Under the pieces are notes generated by a model, which was not told where the DNA came from, did no database searches, and saw only the letters and a program-made list of their open reading frames with translations. The position numbers and the translations under genes were made by a program. 37,098 nt of DNA, taken from positions 1 to 37,098 of the forward strand of contig JAIXQE010000020.1 in NCBI GenBank assembly GCA_027485815.1, read 5' to 3'. The first letter of the stretch is position 1; every line of letters begins with the position of its first letter. The stretch is from Opitutaceae bacterium. GTDB lineage: Bacteria > Verrucomicrobiota > Verrucomicrobiia > Opitutales > Opitutaceae. Shown here piece by piece: positions 1-8,450 of this stretch.

Positions 1-927
1 GCCGCCTACGCCGGCCTCGCGCCGCTCCAGCCCGAGCTCAACGGGGTCCTCTCCTTCCCGCGCCGCGCCCGCGAGTGGCCCGGGTTCGTGCGCCGGCTCC
101 GCGTGCTCGGCGCCACGCACGCGCTGGACTTCGACAACACGGAGCGCACCGCCCTCGTCACCCGCCTCTCCGGCGCTCCGGTGCGGGCGACCTTCGACCG
201 TGAACTCATCCCGCACCGCTGGCCGCGCCTCTACACCCACGCGGCGAAGGTCACCAACGCGTTCTACGATTCCCACCCCATTATCGACACGTACCTGGCC
301 CTGCCGGCCGCCCTCGGGGTGCCGGTGGTCGAGCGCACCCCGCGCCTGGTCCCGCTGGCCGCCGACCTCGCCGCCGCCGCCCGCCTCACCGGCGGTCCCC
401 GCACCGCGGATCCGCGCCGGCCCCGCCGCGTGCTGGTGCACCCGGGCTCCCGCAGCGCCTTCCGTCTCTGGCCCGCGGAACGCTTCGCCGCGGTTTGCGA
501 CCGCCTCCAAGACGAACTCGGCGTCCAGGTGTTCCTGACCGCGGGCCCCGGGGAGGAACCCTTGGTCGACGCCCTCCGCCGGACCGCGCGCACCCATCTG
601 GTCACCCTGCGCCCGCTGACCACGCCCGGCGCGCTCGCGGCGCTGGCCGCCCAGTGCGACGTGTTCCTCGGCCACGACAGCGGCCCGATGCACGTCGCCG
701 CCGCCACCGGCACTCCGGTGATCGCCCTCTTCGGCGGGCAGAACGCCACCATCTGGCGCCCGCCCGGCGAAGGCCACACGGTGCTGCAGGCCCCCCTGCC
801 CTGCGCCTGCCTCGGAACCGCGGCCCCCGGGCCCTGCGTCCCGGGCGACTCGTATCGCAGTTACTGCGTCCGTCACCTCGAGGTCCCGGCCGTCTTCGCC
901 GCCGTGGCCGCCACCCTCGCCCGATGA
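1..927 (+). CDS. Glycosyltransferase family 9 (heptosyltransferase-like), 5' end outside window
   Basis: The frame is open from base 1, so the gene starts upstream of the window; 308 codons are visible before the TGA at 925-927. The product resembles the GT9 ADP-heptose:LPS heptosyltransferases, which add heptose to the LPS core at the cytoplasmic face of the inner membrane. The second Rossmann half is clear: HPGSRSAFRLWPAERF for the phosphate/nucleotide loop, and GHDSGPMHVAAATGTPVIALFG, whose D-SGPMH core is the family signature. A cysteine-containing tail (CACLGT, then PCVPGDSYRSYC) is also common in the family. The stop overlaps the next gene's ATG by four bases (ATGA), suggesting translational coupling. 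The exact acceptor (waaC, waaF or waaQ type, or another glycan) cannot be told from the sequence. Confidence 0.85.
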   Translation, partial: AAYAGLAPLQPELNGVLSFPRRAREWPGFVRRLRVLGATHALDFDNTERTALVTRLSGAPVRATFDRELIPHRWPRLYTHAAKVTNAFYDSHPIIDTYLALPAALGVPVVERTPRLVPLAADLAAAARLTGGPRTADPRRPRRVLVHPGSRSAFRLWPAERFAAVCDRLQDELGVQVFLTAGPGEEPLVDALRRTARTHLVTLRPLTTPGALAALAAQCDVFLGHDSGPMHVAAATGTPVIALFGGQNATIWRPPGEGHTVLQAPLPCACLGTAAPGPCVPGDSYRSYCVRHLEVPAVFAAVAATLAR

Positions 928-1733
928 AGACTCGCTTTCCCCTCGAAGGCTGCCGCGCGGTGATCACCGGGGCATCCTCCGGCCTCGGCGCCGAGTTCGC
1001 CCGGCAACTCGCGCCCCGCGCCGCCGCCCTCCTCCTCGTGGCTCGCCGCGAGGCCGAGTTGGCAGCGGTCCGGCGGAGCCTTCCCCCCGGATCCGCGGAG
1101 GTCCGGCTCCTCGTCGCGGACCTCGCGACGGACGCCGGCCGCGACGCCCTGCTGGCCGCCCTCGATGCCACCGCCTTCCGGCCGAACCTGCTGGTGAACA
1201 ACGCCGGCCTCGGGGACTACGGCCGGTTCGACGCGGCGCCCGCCGCCCGCTCCCGCGCGGTGCTGGAGCTGAACATCACCGCGCTCACGCTCCTGACTCA
1301 CGCGCTGCTCCCCCGACTCACCCGGCCCGCCGGGATCCTCCAGGTGTCCTCCCTCGGCGCCAGCCTGCCCGTGCCGGAACTGGCGGTCTACGCGGCCTCC
1401 AAGGCCTACGTCAGCAGCTTCGCCGAGGCCCTCGCGGTGGAACTGGCGCCCTGCGGGGTGACCGTCACCTGCCTCTGCCCCGGTCCCACGCCGACGGGAT
1501 TCAGCGGGGCGGCACGCCGCCCGGGTGGGCCGGACACGGACCGCCGCGGCACCGGCCCCCTGCGGATGCCCCCGGAAGCCGTGGTCGCGGCCGGCCTAGC
1601 CGCGCTCGCCGCCGGCCGGCCGAGCGTACACCCGGGCCGGACGGTGGCCTTCGCGGCCTGGCTCTTCCGCGTGCTGCCGCGCCCGCTGCTTTGGTCCCTC
1701 CTGCGGCGCCGGGCCGCGCGCGGCGGCGACTAG
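924..1733 (+). CDS. Short-chain dehydrogenase/reductase (SDR)
   Basis: A 269-residue classical SDR, probably a cytoplasmic NAD(P)H-dependent oxidoreductase. The ATG at 924 overlaps the stop of the GT9 gene and places the cofactor loop TGASSGLG at residues 15-22, the usual distance from the N-terminus. NNAG is at 92-95, a Ser at 142-143, and the catalytic Y156-x-x-x-K160 pair in YAASK. This is a complete catalytic set. Among SDRs it looks most like the DltE/YqjQ-type group; the substrate cannot be predicted. The stop TAG (1731-1733) shares the palindrome CTAG with the stop of the convergent ABC ATPase gene, so no intergenic space remains. Confidence 0.9.
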   Translation: MKTRFPLEGCRAVITGASSGLGAEFARQLAPRAAALLLVARREAELAAVRRSLPPGSAEVRLLVADLATDAGRDALLAALDATAFRPNLLVNNAGLGDYGRFDAAPAARSRAVLELNITALTLLTHALLPRLTRPAGILQVSSLGASLPVPELAVYAASKAYVSSFAEALAVELAPCGVTVTCLCPGPTPTGFSGAARRPGGPDTDRRGTGPLRMPPEAVVAAGLAALAAGRPSVHPGRTVAFAAWLFRVLPRPLLWSLLRRRAARGGD

Positions 1734-2437
1734 ACGAAAAGTCCGTCGCGCATCGGGCGGGTGACGTCGCAGCGCTGCGCGATCTCCGGGTTGTGCGTGA
1801 CCAGCACCACCGCCTGCCCGTTGTCCTTGGCGAGGCGGGTGAGCAGGTCGAAGACCAGGTTGGAATTGCGGACGTCGAGGTTCCCGGTCGGTTCGTCCGC
1901 GAGCAAAATGGCGGGTTGGTTCGCGAGCGCGCGGGCGATCGCGACCCGCTGTTGCTCGCCACCGGAGAGCTGGGTGCCGAGCCGGTGCGTCTTGGCGCCT
2001 AGCCCGACGGAGTCGAGGAGCGCGTGGGCCCGTTCGCGCATCGCCGCGGGCGCGAGCCGGCCCAGCTTGCGCATCGGCATCATCACGTTCTCCAGCGCGG
2101 TGAACTCCAGCATCAGGAAGTGGAACTGGAAGACGAAGCCGATGTGCTCGCCGCGCGCGGCGGTGCGGGCGGCGTCGTCGTGGTTCGACATCCGTCGGCC
2201 GTTGATCTCGATCTCGCCCTCGTCCGGCCGGTCGAGCAGCCCAAGGAGGTAGAGCAACGTGCTCTTGCCGCAGCCGGACGGACCAACGATCGCGTAAACT
2301 TGGCCCCGCTCCGCCTCGAACGACACCCCCTTGAGCACGTGCACGCGGCCCTCGCCCTCGCCGAGGTGGCGGTGGAGGCCGCGGCAGCGGAGGGCCCAGG
2401 CGGGACCGGCGGCGGAGGCGGGGGCGGAAGACGTCAC
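1730..2437 (-). CDS. ABC transporter ATP-binding protein (LolD/MacB type)
   Basis: A 235-residue ATPase of the LolD/MacB/FtsE group, which powers mechanotransmission or export from the inner membrane. Walker A is GPSGCGKST (residues 52-60), the Q-loop lies in FVFQFHFLM, the signature is LSGGEQQRVAIARAL, Walker B is ILLADEPTGNLD, and the H-loop is VLVTHN. The open frame runs far upstream, but the GTG at 2437 overlaps the permease stop (GTGA) and gives a protein of normal family length, so I chose it. It is the last gene of a four-gene minus-strand operon: TolC, adaptor, permease, ATPase. In MacB the ATPase and permease are fused; here they are separate. Confidence 0.92.
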   Translation of the reverse strand: MTSSAPASAAGPAWALRCRGLHRHLGEGEGRVHVLKGVSFEAERGQVYAIVGPSGCGKSTLLYLLGLLDRPDEGEIEINGRRMSNHDDAARTAARGEHIGFVFQFHFLMLEFTALENVMMPMRKLGRLAPAAMRERAHALLDSVGLGAKTHRLGTQLSGGEQQRVAIARALANQPAILLADEPTGNLDVRNSNLVFDLLTRLAKDNGQAVVLVTHNPEIAQRCDVTRPMRDGLFV

Positions 2438-3678
2438 TGGGCGGTGCCGCGGACGATGTCGCCCGGCTCGAGCCGCGCGGCGCGGCGGGCCGGGATGAGG
2501 CTCGCGACCATCACCATCACCACCGCGGTGAGGACGGCGCCCGCGTAGTGGGCCGGGTCCCAGGTGACGATGAAGCGGTCCGTCTTGAAGATGCCGTTGA
2601 TCGGCAGCGGGACCTGCGCCACGAGCCAAGTGACCGCCGCCCCGAGCAGCGCGCCCGCGACGGCGCCCACGGCGAGCACGAGGCCGGCCTGCCAGAGGAA
2701 GATCCGGGTGACGTCGCGGCGCTCGTAGCCCATCGAGCGGAGGATCGCGATGTCCTTGGTCTTCTCGAGGACGATCATCGCGAGCGTGTTGAACATCGCC
2801 AGGCTGGCGATGAGCGTGAACACCGAGACGGTAATCATCGTGGAGATCCGCAAGGCGCGGAAGACGGCGAGCCAAGTTTTCTCGCGCTCCTGCCACGGCT
2901 TCACGCTGTGGCGGAGGACCTGCTCGAGGCGCGCGGCGTCCTGCGGCGCCCGCGCCGGGTCGTGGAGGCTGATCTGGAGGAACGTCGCGCCGCTGGGGCG
3001 CTTGAGGAGCGAGCGCGCCTCGGGCTGGTGGAGGTAGACGTTCGTCTTGTCGACCTCGCGATAGCCCGTCTCGTAAATGGCCGCCACCTGCACCCGGCGC
3101 GACGCGCCCCGGGCGGAGATGACCAGCGAGTCGCCCACCGCCAGCTGCAGGCGATCGGCGAGCACGCGGCCGACCAGCGCACCCGTGGGGGAGTTGCGGA
3201 AATCCTCGAGGCTGCCGTTCGTCACCTGCTCGGCCAGATCGGAGACGCGCACGTGGTCCTCCAGGCGGATCCCGAAGACCTGGGCGTCCTCCAGCTTGAA
3301 CGCGCTCTGGAGCTGCACGTTGCCCCGGACCACCGCGGAAACGCCGCGCACGTTGGGGAACTCCCGCACCGCCGCCATCAGCGCCTGCGGCTCCTCGATC
3401 CCCTCGATGTACTTCACGCCGTCGCGCCGCGCGAAGTGGGAGTCGCCCCCGCCGGCCGCGGCCATGCTGCGCATCGTGTCCTGGATCTTGTCCTCGATGC
3501 GGATGGCCCCGTTGATGCCAAGGATCGTCTTGGTGAAGAAGCGCTCGAAGCCGCTGGTGGTGGCCTGGGTCACGATGAACAGGCCCACGCCGAGGATGGT
3601 GCAGGCCAGGCTCATCACCATCGCCCGCTTCTTCGCGGTGAGGAAGCGGTAGGCGATGCGCAGGTTCGGGGACGTCAC
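2434..3678 (-). CDS. ABC transporter permease (MacB/LolC-E, FtsX domain)
   Basis: A 414-residue inner-membrane permease. It has an N-terminal membrane segment (residues about 20-40, LACTILGVGLFIV), a large MacB-like periplasmic core (about 45-270), then three hydrophobic segments of an FtsX domain (about 285-400). The C-terminus RLEPGDIVRG is typical of MacB/LolC/LolE permeases. The start is GTG (3676-3678, giving MTSPNLRIAYRFL), the usual amphipathic N-terminus of the family. It sits 23 bases after the adaptor gene and overlaps the ATPase gene by four bases. With a periplasmic adaptor and a TolC beside it, a MacAB-TolC-like exporter is more likely than lipoprotein-releasing LolCDE. The substrate (peptide, siderophore, lipid) is unknown. 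Confidence 0.9.
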   Translation of the reverse strand: MTSPNLRIAYRFLTAKKRAMVMSLACTILGVGLFIVTQATTSGFERFFTKTILGINGAIRIEDKIQDTMRSMAAAGGGDSHFARRDGVKYIEGIEEPQALMAAVREFPNVRGVSAVVRGNVQLQSAFKLEDAQVFGIRLEDHVRVSDLAEQVTNGSLEDFRNSPTGALVGRVLADRLQLAVGDSLVISARGASRRVQVAAIYETGYREVDKTNVYLHQPEARSLLKRPSGATFLQISLHDPARAPQDAARLEQVLRHSVKPWQEREKTWLAVFRALRISTMITVSVFTLIASLAMFNTLAMIVLEKTKDIAILRSMGYERRDVTRIFLWQAGLVLAVGAVAGALLGAAVTWLVAQVPLPINGIFKTDRFIVTWDPAHYAGAVLTAVVMVMVASLIPARRAARLEPGDIVRGTAQ

Positions 3679-3701
3679 GGCGGACGGGCGGCGCGGGGCG
3701 C

Positions 3702-4838
3702 TCAGAAGGTGACCTCGACCTTGACCCGCTGGCCCTCGCGGAACTCCTCCAGCTGGTCGACGATGACCAGCTCGCCCACCGCCAGGCCGCGCTTCACCTG
3801 CGCGTTGTTGAGCGAGACGTAACCCACCTCGAGCGTGCGGCGCTCGACCCGGCCGTCGCGCACCACCAGCACCTTGTTGCCGTCAAAGAGGGACCGCCGC
3901 AGGACCATGATCTGGTCCGGCACGGTATCCACGGTGATCGTCACCTCGCCGGTGCTCAGCGGCCGCAGCAGCTCGGGGTCGGCCTTCACGTCGAGGTACA
4001 CGGTGAACCGCTGCGCGTCGTCGGCGGCCGGCAGCAGTTCGGACACCGTGGCGTCGAAGTTCTGGGTGCCATAGGTCAGCAGCCGGATCCGGGCGCCTTG
4101 CCCCAGCTTCACGCGGCCGAAGCTCTCCTCGCTGATCTTCGCGATGACGATGCGCTTGCGGGAGAAGACGAGCGCGACCGGCTGGCCGGCGTTGATCAAC
4201 GCGCCCTCCCACGTCAGCGCACCGGTATTGTGGATCGTGCCGTCAAACGGCGCCGTGACCCGCATCCGCTCCCGTTGCAGCTCGAGCGCCTCCATCGCCA
4301 CCTTGAAGTCGGCATCGCCCTTGCGGTCGTCGAACTCGGTCAGCCGCAGGCGGCGGTCGATCTCGTCCAGCGCGCGCTGGAGCCCCTTCACTTCCTCCTC
4401 CGGCGCATTGCCCAGCTCGAACAGGCGGCGCGCGGTGGCGAGGCGTTCCTCCGCGACCTTGCGCTCCGGGTTGTTCTCGAGGAGCAGGCGGGCGCGGGCC
4501 TTGTCCGCCTCGTACTTCCGGCGGGTCTCGCTGATCTGGCGGTCGAGCTCGGTCGTGTCGAGCTGCACCAGGACGTCGCCCTTCCGGAAATGGGTTCCGG
4601 GCCGGAGGTTGGCGGTCACCACCTTGCCGGCCGACTCGCTCTTCAGCTCCTTGAACCCGCCCTCGGCGTCGACCACGACGCTGCCGGTGACCGCGTCGAT
4701 CGCCGTGTCGCGGTTCGCGGCCTTGACGCGGGCCGTGGCGCGCGCGCCCTGCAGGAAGACGAGGACGCCCCCGGCGGCGAGGGTGACGACGAGCGCCAGG
4801 AGCAGCAGGCGGCGGCCGCGACGGGGAGAGGTGGACAT
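3702..4838 (-). CDS. Periplasmic adaptor (HlyD/MacA/RND membrane-fusion family)
   Basis: A 378-residue membrane-fusion protein linking the inner-membrane permease to TolC. An N-terminal hydrophobic anchor (residues about 10-30, LLLLALVVTLAAGGVLVFL) follows a basic start. Next comes the first half of a lipoyl/barrel-sandwich domain (SAGKVVTANLRPGTHFRKGDVL), a charged alpha-helical hairpin of about residues 95-200, the second lipoyl half (MRVTAPFDGTIHNTG), and beta-barrel and membrane-proximal domains. The ATG at 4838 was chosen because it directly precedes the anchor; the longer open frame upstream is the shadow of the TolC gene. It lies 17 bases after the TolC stop and 23 bases before the permease, consistent with one transcript. 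Confidence 0.9.
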   Translation of the reverse strand: MSTSPRRGRRLLLLALVVTLAAGGVLVFLQGARATARVKAANRDTAIDAVTGSVVVDAEGGFKELKSESAGKVVTANLRPGTHFRKGDVLVQLDTTELDRQISETRRKYEADKARARLLLENNPERKVAEERLATARRLFELGNAPEEEVKGLQRALDEIDRRLRLTEFDDRKGDADFKVAMEALELQRERMRVTAPFDGTIHNTGALTWEGALINAGQPVALVFSRKRIVIAKISEESFGRVKLGQGARIRLLTYGTQNFDATVSELLPAADDAQRFTVYLDVKADPELLRPLSTGEVTITVDTVPDQIMVLRRSLFDGNKVLVVRDGRVERRTLEVGYVSLNNAQVKRGLAVGELVIVDQLEEFREGQRVKVEVTF

Positions 4839-4855
4839 AGGCGGGGGAGAGGCCC

Positions 4856-6223
4856 TCAACGGTTGGGCTCGGCGCCGGCGAGGGCAACCAATTCGGCCCA
4901 ACGGGACAACAGGAGGGCGCGGGATTCCTGGAGGCGGATCTCGGCCTGGAGGATGCCCGCGCGGGAACGCTCCAGGTCGCCGCGCGGAGCGTTGCCGAGC
5001 TCGACCTCGCGGGCGATGACGCGGCTGCCTTCCGTGGCGATGCCGAGCCGGATCTCCGCGAGGGAGACTTGTTCGGCGTCGAGCCGGAGCCCGCGCTCGA
5101 GCAGTTGGATGTTCTGCAGCAGGGCCTCGATCTCCGTCTCGGCGCGCCGTTCCTGGGCGCGGCGGCCGGCGGCCGCCTCGCGGACCGCGGCCCGGGTGGC
5201 GAAGCCGTCGAAGATCGACCATTGGGCGAACACGCTGACCGTGCGCCGCTGCACCCCCTGCTGGTTCACCGTGTTGTCGTTGACGTTGGTGGAGTTCTCG
5301 AGGCTGGCGCCGGCGCTGAGGTAGAACTTGGGGCGCAGCCGGACCTTCTCGATCTCGTGCCGCAGCAGCGCGTCCTTCAGCCGCAGGTCGTGGATCTCGT
5401 ACTCCAGGGTGCTGCGCGCGCCATCACGGAGGGCGGTCGCGGCGACGGCGGCGGCGAGCTCCGCGGAGGGCAGCGTCGCGGGGAGGGCGGCCGGGATGGC
5501 GGCCTCGGGCAACTCGGGCGCGCCCGCCAACCGCGCGAGGCGGGCGCGGTTGGCCTCGAATTCGGCGGCCAGCCGGTCGTGGTCGAGGCGGACTTCGCGG
5601 AGGCGAAGCTTTTCCCCCTCGACGGCTGCGGCCGACGCCACGCCGCGGGACTTCTTCTCCTCGAGCACCGCCACCTCCGCGGCGACCAGCCGGACCGCCT
5701 CCGCGGCCGCAGTGACCCGCGCCTTCTCCGCCACGAGGCCGAGGAAAGCCCGCCGGATGACGACCCGCAGATCCCGGGCGGCCTGGGTGAACGCCTTCTG
5801 CGCGATGAGCGCGTTGATCCGCGCCGAGGCGCTCTGGTTCTGCAGCGCGCCCCAATGGTAGAGCGGCTGCGTGACGCCCAAATTGTAGAAGCCGCCGCTG
5901 TCGCGCGTCTGGGAACTGGTGTTCGAGGAGATCGCCGTCTGGTTGATCGCGTAGCTGAGGCCGCCGCCGACGTTGGGGAGCCGCTGCGCATCCGTACTCT
6001 GGATGCGGATGCCGGCCAGAATGCGCTCGAGGTCCTGGGCCAGCAGCTGGGGGGAGCGCCGCCCGGCCGTCTCCAGCAGTTCCCGCAACGCCGGCAGGTG
6101 GTGCTCAGGCAGGGTTCCGGCCACGTCCGGCCCGGCGGCGCCCCGGACGCCGGCAACGCCCATCCCGACCCACGCCAGCAGCGCGGCGAGGGCCCGGCGG
6201 AAGGACGGGAGACGGGGGAGCAT
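4856..6223 (-). CDS. TolC-family outer-membrane efflux protein
   Basis: A 455-residue outer-membrane channel component. A signal peptide is visible at residues 1-32 (MLPRLPSFRRALAALLAWVG, then Ala/Gly-rich). Two long alpha-helical repeats typical of OEP domains follow, rich in Arg, Ala and Glu, with strand-like segments between them (LSYAINQTAIS in the first, FYLSAGASLENSTNVN in the second). The ATG at 6223 is used because it gives a proper signal peptide. It is the first gene of the exporter operon. Only the divergent aminotransferase gene shares its upstream region (6224-6346), so the operon promoter should be there. It is distinct from the second TolC-family gene at 23118. Confidence 0.88.
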   Translation of the reverse strand: MLPRLPSFRRALAALLAWVGMGVAGVRGAAGPDVAGTLPEHHLPALRELLETAGRRSPQLLAQDLERILAGIRIQSTDAQRLPNVGGGLSYAINQTAISSNTSSQTRDSGGFYNLGVTQPLYHWGALQNQSASARINALIAQKAFTQAARDLRVVIRRAFLGLVAEKARVTAAAEAVRLVAAEVAVLEEKKSRGVASAAAVEGEKLRLREVRLDHDRLAAEFEANRARLARLAGAPELPEAAIPAALPATLPSAELAAAVAATALRDGARSTLEYEIHDLRLKDALLRHEIEKVRLRPKFYLSAGASLENSTNVNDNTVNQQGVQRRTVSVFAQWSIFDGFATRAAVREAAAGRRAQERRAETEIEALLQNIQLLERGLRLDAEQVSLAEIRLGIATEGSRVIAREVELGNAPRGDLERSRAGILQAEIRLQESRALLLSRWAELVALAGAEPNR

Positions 6224-6346
6224 CGGCACGGGAGGAAGCGCGGCCAAAGCGCGGGATTTCAGGGGCCTTTGCAACAGGTTTCTCCCGGCGGCGGCGCGCC
6301 GCGCGTTTCCTCGCCACCGTCGCGGAAACCGCTCCACTCTCCCGCG
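6224..6346. promoter_or_regulatory. Divergent intergenic region with palindromic TTGCAA box
   Basis: These 123 bases separate the divergent exporter operon and the aminotransferase gene, and must hold both promoters. The hexamer TTGCAA at 6269-6274 is its own reverse complement, so it could act as a -35-like box on either strand. It lies 51 bases from the TolC start and 78 from the aminotransferase start. Neither start has a Shine-Dalgarno sequence; both are preceded by pyrimidine-rich DNA. No good -10 is visible. Confidence 0.35.
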
Positions 6347-7453
6347 ATGCAAGTGCCCCTCCTGGACCTCAAGCCGCCCACGGCCGAGCTCCGCGCCGAC
6401 CTAGACGCCGCGTACCGGCGGGTGCTCGACTCCGGCTGGTTCCTGCTGGGCCGCGAACTCGAGGCCTTCGAGGCGGAGTTCGCCGCCAGCGTCGGCACCC
6501 GCCACTGCATCGGCGTCGCCAACGGCCTCGAGGCGCTGCAACTGGTGTTGCTCGCCCGCGGCATCGGGCCCGGGGACGAGGTGATCGTGCCCGCCAACGG
6601 CTACATCGCCACCTGGCTGGCGGTCTCGCAGGTGGGCGCGCGTCCGGTGCCCTGCGAGCCCGATCCCCGCACGTACAACCTCGACCCCGCGCGCGTCGCC
6701 GCCCTCCTGACGCCCCGCACGCGCGCGCTCCTGCCCATCCACCTTTACGGCCTGCCCGCGGACACGGCGGCGCTGCACGCGCTGGCAGCCCCGCGCGGGC
6801 TGTTGGTCCTCGAGGACGCCGCCCAGGCCCACGGCGCCCGGCTCGGCGGCAAGGCGGTGGGCGCCCTCGGCCACGCCGCCGCGTTCAGCTTCTATCCCAG
6901 CAAGAACCTGGGCGCCCTGGCGGATGCTGGCGCGGTCACGACCGACGACGACGCCCTGGCCGAGCGGCTCCGCCACCTGCGCAACTACGGTTCGAAGGTG
7001 CGCTACCAGCACGAGTTCCAGGGGCTCAATTCCCGGCTCAGCGAACTGCAGGCGGCGTTCCTGCGGGTGAAGCTGCCCCACCTCGCCGCGTGGAACGCCC
7101 GCCGCGTCCGCCTGGCCGCCCGCTATCACGCGCAACTCGCCGGGATCCCCGGCCTGACCTTGCCCTCGACTCCGCCCGGCGCGGAACCGGTCTGGCACCT
7201 GTTCGTCGTGCGCACCGCGCGGCGCGACGCCCTGCAGCGCCACCTCACCGCGGCGGGCATCGGCACGCAGATCCACTACCCGGTGCCGCCCCACCTCACG
7301 CCGGCCTACGCCGCCGCGGGCGGGCGGCCCGGGGACTTTCCCCTCGCGGAACAGCTTGCGGCCGAGGTGCTCAGCCTTCCCCTCGGCCCACACCACACGG
7401 ACGCGCAGATCGACTACGTGTGCGCGGCGGTGCGGGAGTTCTTCGCGCGATGA
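6347..7453 (+). CDS. DegT/DnrJ/EryC1/StrS aminotransferase (FdtB/QdtB-like)
   Basis: A 368-residue PLP-dependent sugar aminotransferase. Typical blocks run in order: GWFLLGRELEAFEAEFA, GVANGLEALQL, GDEVIVPANGYIATWLAV, LPIHLYG, EDAAQAHGA, then FSFYPSKNLGAL with the PLP-binding lysine at residue 186. LRNYGS and NSRLSELQAA follow, and IHYPVPPH lies near the C-terminus. This pattern is closest to enzymes such as FdtB/QdtB that aminate dTDP-3-keto-6-deoxy-hexoses at C3, but the substrate is an inference. The ATG at 6347 places the family N-terminus VPLLDLKPP correctly. The stop overlaps the next ATG (ATGA). Neighbours suggest assembly of a surface polysaccharide containing an amino sugar. The sugar-nucleotide ketoisomerase that would supply the substrate is not in the window. 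Confidence 0.88.
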   Translation: MQVPLLDLKPPTAELRADLDAAYRRVLDSGWFLLGRELEAFEAEFAASVGTRHCIGVANGLEALQLVLLARGIGPGDEVIVPANGYIATWLAVSQVGARPVPCEPDPRTYNLDPARVAALLTPRTRALLPIHLYGLPADTAALHALAAPRGLLVLEDAAQAHGARLGGKAVGALGHAAAFSFYPSKNLGALADAGAVTTDDDALAERLRHLRNYGSKVRYQHEFQGLNSRLSELQAAFLRVKLPHLAAWNARRVRLAARYHAQLAGIPGLTLPSTPPGAEPVWHLFVVRTARRDALQRHLTAAGIGTQIHYPVPPHLTPAYAAAGGRPGDFPLAEQLAAEVLSLPLGPHHTDAQIDYVCAAVREFFAR

Positions 7454-8442
7454 CGGGCGCCGCGGAGCACGAGTGCCGGGAGCTGCCCGCGGACCAGCTG
7501 CTGCCCGCCGCGTGGCGCGCCCTGCCCGGGCCCATCCGCGCGTTCAATCCGGGCCTGCTCGCCGACGGCACCGGCTGGATCCTCGCCTACCGGGTGGTGC
7601 TGGGGGACGGCCTGCGCCGGCTCGCGTGTTGCCGGCTCGACGCGGCGTTCGAGGTCATCCCGGGCTCGCCGGTCGCGTTCTCGGACACCGTGGTGTTCCC
7701 GGACGATCCCACGCTTTCGCCCGTGGCGCGGGGCTGGCTGGCGGATCCCCGCCTGCACCGCTGGGGCGGACGCATCTTCGTGTACTGGAACTCGGGCTGG
7801 CACGAACCGCACAACCACCAGTTCCTGCAGGAGGTGGATCCGCGCACCCTGCTCCCGGTGGGCCGCGCGCGGGAACTCCAGCTCGCCGGTCCCCGGCGGC
7901 CGCTGGAGAAGAACTGGTCGGCCTTCGCCACCTCCGAGGGAAACCTTTACGCGGTTTACTCCGTCACCCCGCATCGCGTGCTCCGGCTCTCGCTGGCCGG
8001 TGAGGGTGCGGTGGTCTGCGACGACGCCGCCACCACCACGTGGGAGCTGCCTGGCTATCCCGCGGCGCACGGAGGCCTGCGGGGTGGAGCGCCCCCGGTG
8101 TGGCACGCGGGGCGGTTCTGGTCGTTCTGCCATTCGGTCCACGACGGTGCGGCCGGCTATTGCTACCAGGTCGGCGTCTACTGCTTCCGCACCGGCCCGG
8201 ATTTCGCGCCGCTCGCGGGCCCTGCGGCGCCGCTGGAGCTGGCCCGCGCACGGCGTGGGCGGCGGGAGTATCCGCGGCTGAATCCCGCGGTCGACGAGGT
8301 AATTTATCCCTGCGGTGCGGCGTTCAGCGGGGGGCGCTGGGTGATCAGCCACGGGATCAACGACGAGGCCTGCGCGCTGTCGTTCGTGGCGCCGGAGGCG
8401 GTTGAAAGTTGCCTCCGCGCGCTGCCCGGCCATTCCCGTTGA
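7450..8442 (+). CDS. Beta-propeller protein, GH130/GH43-like fold
   Basis: A 330-residue protein without signal peptide or membrane segment. It shows repeating motifs of a five-bladed propeller of the kind found in GH130-like proteins: FNPGLLADGTGWILAYR near residues 32-48, ADPRLHRWGGRIFVYWNS, then LEKNWSAFA around residues 152-160, YAVYSV, and HGGLRGGAPPVWHAGRFW. The E-K-N-W and G-G-x-P-x-V elements recall GH130 enzymes, which cleave or phosphorolyse mannosides. I cannot see a secure catalytic set and do not assign activity. It is translationally coupled to the aminotransferase (ATGA overlap) and lies just before a polysaccharide-export permease, so it probably modifies or handles a glycan or its precursor. 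Confidence 0.55.
   Translation: MTGAAEHECRELPADQLLPAAWRALPGPIRAFNPGLLADGTGWILAYRVVLGDGLRRLACCRLDAAFEVIPGSPVAFSDTVVFPDDPTLSPVARGWLADPRLHRWGGRIFVYWNSGWHEPHNHQFLQEVDPRTLLPVGRARELQLAGPRRPLEKNWSAFATSEGNLYAVYSVTPHRVLRLSLAGEGAVVCDDAATTTWELPGYPAAHGGLRGGAPPVWHAGRFWSFCHSVHDGAAGYCYQVGVYCFRTGPDFAPLAGPAAPLELARARRGRREYPRLNPAVDEVIYPCGAAFSGGRWVISHGINDEACALSFVAPEAVESCLRALPGHSR
8409..8414 (+). promoter_or_regulatory. TTGCCT box before the ABC-2 permease gene
   Basis: TTGCCT begins 42 bases before the ATG at 8451, inside the 3' end of the propeller gene. The same box-to-start distance recurs across the window. If it is a -35 element, the permease can be transcribed separately from the two coupled genes upstream. 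No convincing -10 is visible. Confidence 0.35.
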
Positions 8443-8450
8443 CCGCGACT

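Noticed and set aside
2506-2522. ATCACCATCACCACC-like run resembling a His-tag coding sequence
   Set aside because: In the real (minus) frame it encodes the Val/Met-rich membrane segment of the FtsX permease; it is not a tag or vector remnant.
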